DNA of 7,692 bases from Clostridia bacterium. GTDB taxonomy: Bacteria > Bacillota_A > Clostridia > Lachnospirales > Cellulosilyticaceae. A program made the translations under genes and the position numbers. The notes below the pieces were generated by a model, which saw only the letters and a program-made list of their open reading frames with translations, ran no database searches and was not told where the DNA came from. Where the stretch lies: NCBI GenBank assembly GCA_029239935.1, contig JARBTY010000148.1, positions 1 to 7,692 of the forward strand, in the 5' to 3' direction. This document shows, piece after piece, positions 5,249-7,692 of the stretch; position 1 is the stretch's first letter; every line of letters starts with the position of its first letter.

Positions 5249-6514
5249 ATGGATCAAGCTATTTCAGTATCACTCGACACGCTTTGGGTATTATTAGGTA
5301 CATGTTTGGTATTCTTTATGCAAGCTGGTTTTGCTATGGTGGAAACAGGTTTTACAAGAGCAAAAAATGCAGGTAACATTATTATGAAAAACTTAATGGA
5401 CTTTGCAGTAGGTTCTGTTATATTTTATATTCTTGGTTTTTCGCTGATGTTTGGGGACAGCATCGGTGGTTTTATCGGAACACCATCTCTCTTCTCTAAA
5501 GGAGAGTTTGCAAGTTTAGTAGAATGGATGCCACTCGATCTTAACACATTTATTATCTGGCAAACTGTTTTCTGCGCAACAGCAGCTACAATCGTATCTG
5601 GTGCAATGGCAGAAAGAACTAAGTTCTCAGCTTACCTAGTATATAGTTTTTGTATCTCTGCATTGATTTATCCTATAGTTGGTCACTGGACTTGGGGCGG
5701 TGGCTGGTTAGCAAGTCTTGGATTCCACGATTTTGCTGGTTCAACAATCGTTCACTCTGTTGGTGGTTGGTCTGCACTTGTAGGTGCTACAATCCTTGGA
5801 CCTAGAATCGGTAAATATGGTAAAAATGGTAAAGTACACGCCATTCCTGGTCACAGTATAACACTTGGAGCACTTGGAGTATTTATTCTTTGGTTAGGTT
5901 GGTTTGGATTTAATCCTGGTTCTTCATTATCTGCTTCAGCTACTGGTTTGAACTCTCATATCTTTATGACAACAAATCTTTCTGCTGCTGCTGCTGCTAT
6001 TGTTGCAATGTGCGTTACTTGGATAAAATACAAAAAACCCGATGTTTCTATGACACTTAACGGCGCTCTTGCAGGTCTTGTTGCTATCACTGCAGGCTGT
6101 GATATCGTAAGCATTGAAGGTGCTCTTGCAATAGGTGTCATCGCTGGTGTTCTTATTGTATACGGCGTTGAGTTTGTGGATAAAATACTTAAAGTAGATG
6201 ATCCAGTTGGTGCTATTGGTGTACATGGTATCTGCGGTGCTACTGGAACACTTCTTGTTGGTTTGTTTGCTACAGACGGCGGTCTTTTCTACGGCGGCGG
6301 CTTTACTCTATTTGGTGTTCAGCTTATAGGCGTTTTAGCTGTAGCTGCTTGGACAGTTGCCACAATGTCAATTATCTTCCTTGTGATTAAAAAGACTATT
6401 GGTCTTAGAGTATCTGTTGAAGAAGAAATCGATGGTCTTGACCTTCATGAACATGGCTTAACAAGCTCTTATGCAGATTTCGAAATAAAACCAAATTTAA
6501 AAGATGTCATTTAA
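5249..6514 (+). CDS. amt: Ammonium transporter Amt
   Basis: 421-residue membrane channel of the Amt/Mep/Rh family, expected to have 11 helices and to act as a trimer that moves ammonium into the cell. Functional residues can be placed against E. coli AmtB: gate F108 and F221, W149 in HWTWGGGW, D161 in DFAG (AmtB D160), the pore twin histidines H169 (TIVHSVGGW) and H326 (GVHGICGATG), and WFGFNPGS at 218-225. The cytoplasmic tail has the conserved GLRVSVEEEIDGLDLHEHG-type segment (385-403) that contacts PII. An AAGGAGG site (5234-5240) 8 bases upstream sets the start. The PII gene follows after 35 bp, the classic amtB-glnK pairing, and the leader carries an attenuator. Confidence 0.96.
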   Translation: MDQAISVSLDTLWVLLGTCLVFFMQAGFAMVETGFTRAKNAGNIIMKNLMDFAVGSVIFYILGFSLMFGDSIGGFIGTPSLFSKGEFASLVEWMPLDLNTFIIWQTVFCATAATIVSGAMAERTKFSAYLVYSFCISALIYPIVGHWTWGGGWLASLGFHDFAGSTIVHSVGGWSALVGATILGPRIGKYGKNGKVHAIPGHSITLGALGVFILWLGWFGFNPGSSLSASATGLNSHIFMTTNLSAAAAAIVAMCVTWIKYKKPDVSMTLNGALAGLVAITAGCDIVSIEGALAIGVIAGVLIVYGVEFVDKILKVDDPVGAIGVHGICGATGTLLVGLFATDGGLFYGGGFTLFGVQLIGVLAVAAWTVATMSIIFLVIKKTIGLRVSVEEEIDGLDLHEHGLTSSYADFEIKPNLKDVI

Positions 6515-6549
6515 TACCATTTAATCATATAGTATAAAGGAGGCTTATT

Positions 6550-6897
6550 ATGGCCAAAATAACAAGAGTAGATATTATTACCAGACAAAGTAAATTCGAT
6601 GAATTAAAAGACGCTTTAAATGAAATTGGCATCACAGGGATGACCGTTTATCAAGTACTTGGTTGTGGTAATCAAAAAGGAAAAACAGAAGTTTATCGTG
6701 GTAATGAATTAACGATGGATTTACTTCCAAAAGTAAAACTTGAGATTTGTGTATCTGAAGTACCTGTACAGCTTGTAGTAGATACAGCCACTAAAATCCT
6801 AAGAACTGGCAAAATAGGTGATGGCAAGATATTCATTTATCCTGTAGAAAATGTTGTTAAGATACGTACAGGTGAAGAAGGCGTTCAAGCTTTATAA
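6550..6897 (+). CDS. glnK: PII nitrogen regulatory protein
   Basis: 115 residues, trimeric PII signal protein that binds ATP/ADP and 2-oxoglutarate and controls Amt and other partners through its T-loop. Visible features: GCGNQKG (38-44; Q42 matches E. coli Q39), the T-loop to LPKVKLE, the nucleotide loop TGKIGDGKIF, and IRTGEEG near the end. The E. coli uridylylation site Y51 falls at L54 here (RGNEL in place of RGAEY), so control by uridylylation is unlikely and effector binding alone probably governs it. The AAAGGAGG site before 6550 supports the start. It is co-transcribed with amt. The symbol glnK is by neighbourhood; glnB would be equally fitting by sequence. Confidence 0.95.
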   Translation: MAKITRVDIITRQSKFDELKDALNEIGITGMTVYQVLGCGNQKGKTEVYRGNELTMDLLPKVKLEICVSEVPVQLVVDTATKILRTGKIGDGKIFIYPVENVVKIRTGEEGVQAL

Positions 6898-6915
6898 AAC
6901 TTAATAGACTAAATG

Positions 6916-6937
6916 GGGACGGCTACTTTGCCGTCCC
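6916..6937 (+). terminator. GC-rich hairpin after the PII gene
   Basis: GGGACGGC (6916-6923) pairs perfectly with GCCGTCCC (6930-6937) around TACTTT. The bases after it (TATCGTGCTTTAT) are not a proper T-run, so it is either a weak terminator that lowers asnB expression or a hairpin protecting the amt-PII transcript. Confidence 0.5.
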
Positions 6938-6991
6938 TATCGTGCTTTATAAGAGCCTGTCCAAACTTATTATTAAAGAAGGTGTATAGCT

Positions 6992-7692
6992 ATGTGTGGT
7001 ATTGCCGGCTGGATTGATTTTAAAAACGATATCTCCAGTAAAACGAACATTATTGAAGCCATGACTGATACGCTGTCTCTGCGCGGTCCTGACAGCTACG
7101 GATATGAGATCTACCCTCATATCCTTTTTGGCCATAGAAGGCTTGTTGTTGTGGATCCTGAGGGCGGTAAGCAGCCTATGACAAAAAGCTTAAATGGCTT
7201 TAAATATACGTTAATTTATAATGGTGAACTCTATAATACAGAAGATTTAAGAAAAGAACTTAAAGATAACGGCTTTCGCTTTGACTCTTATTCGGATACA
7301 GAAGTACTCCTAACTGCCTATATGTGCTGGGGGATTGACTGTGTCAAAAAACTAAACGGCATTTTTGCTTTTGCTATTTATGATGAAAAAGAGAAGCAGA
7401 TTCTTTTAGTACGGGATCCTCTAGGGGTAAAACCTTTATTCTATAGCACCCAGGGCTCTTCTTTTATTTTCGGTTCTGAAATCAAGACAGTCCTTGCCCA
7501 TCCTTATGTCGAGCCTCTTATCGATAAAGACGGACTCACAGAAATCTTTGCTCTAGGTCCTGCCGTAAGGCCAGGAAGCGCTCTTTTTAAGGGCATCAAA
7601 GAAGTTCCGCCTGCTCATCTTATGATTATTAAATCAAATGGTATCCTGGATAAAGAATACTGGAAGCTTGTACCCTGCGAAAATACTGAAAC
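6992..7692 (+). CDS. asnB: Asparagine synthetase (glutamine-hydrolysing), N-terminal part, runs off the window
   Basis: About 233 codons are open from ATG 6992 to the window end with no stop. The first residues MCGIAGW place the nucleophile Cys2 of the class II (Ntn) glutaminase domain, freed when Met1 is removed. Other glutaminase residues are RGPD (31-34), R50 in GHRRL, YNGELYN with N77-G78-E79, and SDTE with D102, followed by LNGIFAFAIYD. The domain releases ammonia from glutamine; the ATP-dependent synthetase domain that aspartylates and amidates lies beyond the window. GAAGGTG (6978-6984) 7 bases upstream supports the start. It follows PII by 94 bp and probably belongs to the same nitrogen-controlled unit. 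Related class II amidotransferases (AsnB-like proteins acting on other substrates) cannot be excluded from this half alone. Confidence 0.92.
   Translation, partial: MCGIAGWIDFKNDISSKTNIIEAMTDTLSLRGPDSYGYEIYPHILFGHRRLVVVDPEGGKQPMTKSLNGFKYTLIYNGELYNTEDLRKELKDNGFRFDSYSDTEVLLTAYMCWGIDCVKKLNGIFAFAIYDEKEKQILLVRDPLGVKPLFYSTQGSSFIFGSEIKTVLAHPYVEPLIDKDGLTEIFALGPAVRPGSALFKGIKEVPPAHLMIIKSNGILDKEYWKLVPCENTE

Noticed and set aside
5936..6226. Open frame on the - strand inside amt
   Set aside because: It overlaps the conserved amt coding region, has no ribosome binding site and no family features.
6947..7135. Short - strand open frame over the start of asnB
   Set aside because: It lies opposite the conserved MCGIAGW start of asnB and is a shadow of that gene.

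Overview
This window most likely comes from an anaerobic, low-GC Clostridia (Firmicutes/Bacillota) chromosome, perhaps of the Lachnospirales type. The basis is AT-rich sequence, strong AAGGAGG-type ribosome binding sites, a YkvI-type permease, an HD-GYP protein, an iron-dependent alcohol dehydrogenase, a small Cys/His/Asp-rich protein of the spore-surface kind, and an amt-PII-asnB nitrogen cluster. The genus call is an impression, not a measurement.

Layout. Bases 1-757 hold no credible protein gene. They fold on paper into many nested helices, dominated by a ~200-nt imperfect hairpin (451-651). The apical loop of that hairpin (535-573) contains two segments perfectly complementary to distant upstream segments (4-14 and 226-235). 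This is the best candidate for an undescribed element: a large structured (ornate) non-coding RNA, probably read on the + strand and possibly starting left of the window. Next, on the - strand, is a YkvI-type membrane protein (758-1813). Divergent from it is a + strand pair: a 78-aa Cys/His/Asp-rich protein (1969-2205) and a 135-aa beta-rich protein (2315-2722). A bidirectional terminator (2712-2740) separates these from a - strand pair: an iron-containing alcohol dehydrogenase (3815-4921) followed 38 bp later by an HD-GYP c-di-GMP phosphodiesterase (2742-3776).

A long leader (about 5113-5248), with a strong promoter and an intrinsic terminator in front of the gene, then drives amt (5249-6514), a PII protein gene (6550-6897) and, after a hairpin, asnB (6992 to the window end, incomplete). 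These three work together. Amt imports ammonium, PII senses 2-oxoglutarate/ADP/ATP and plugs Amt, and AsnB moves amide nitrogen from glutamine to aspartate. The leader structure suggests that transcription of the cluster is controlled by attenuation or antitermination. The PII protein lacks the T-loop tyrosine that is uridylylated in enterobacteria.
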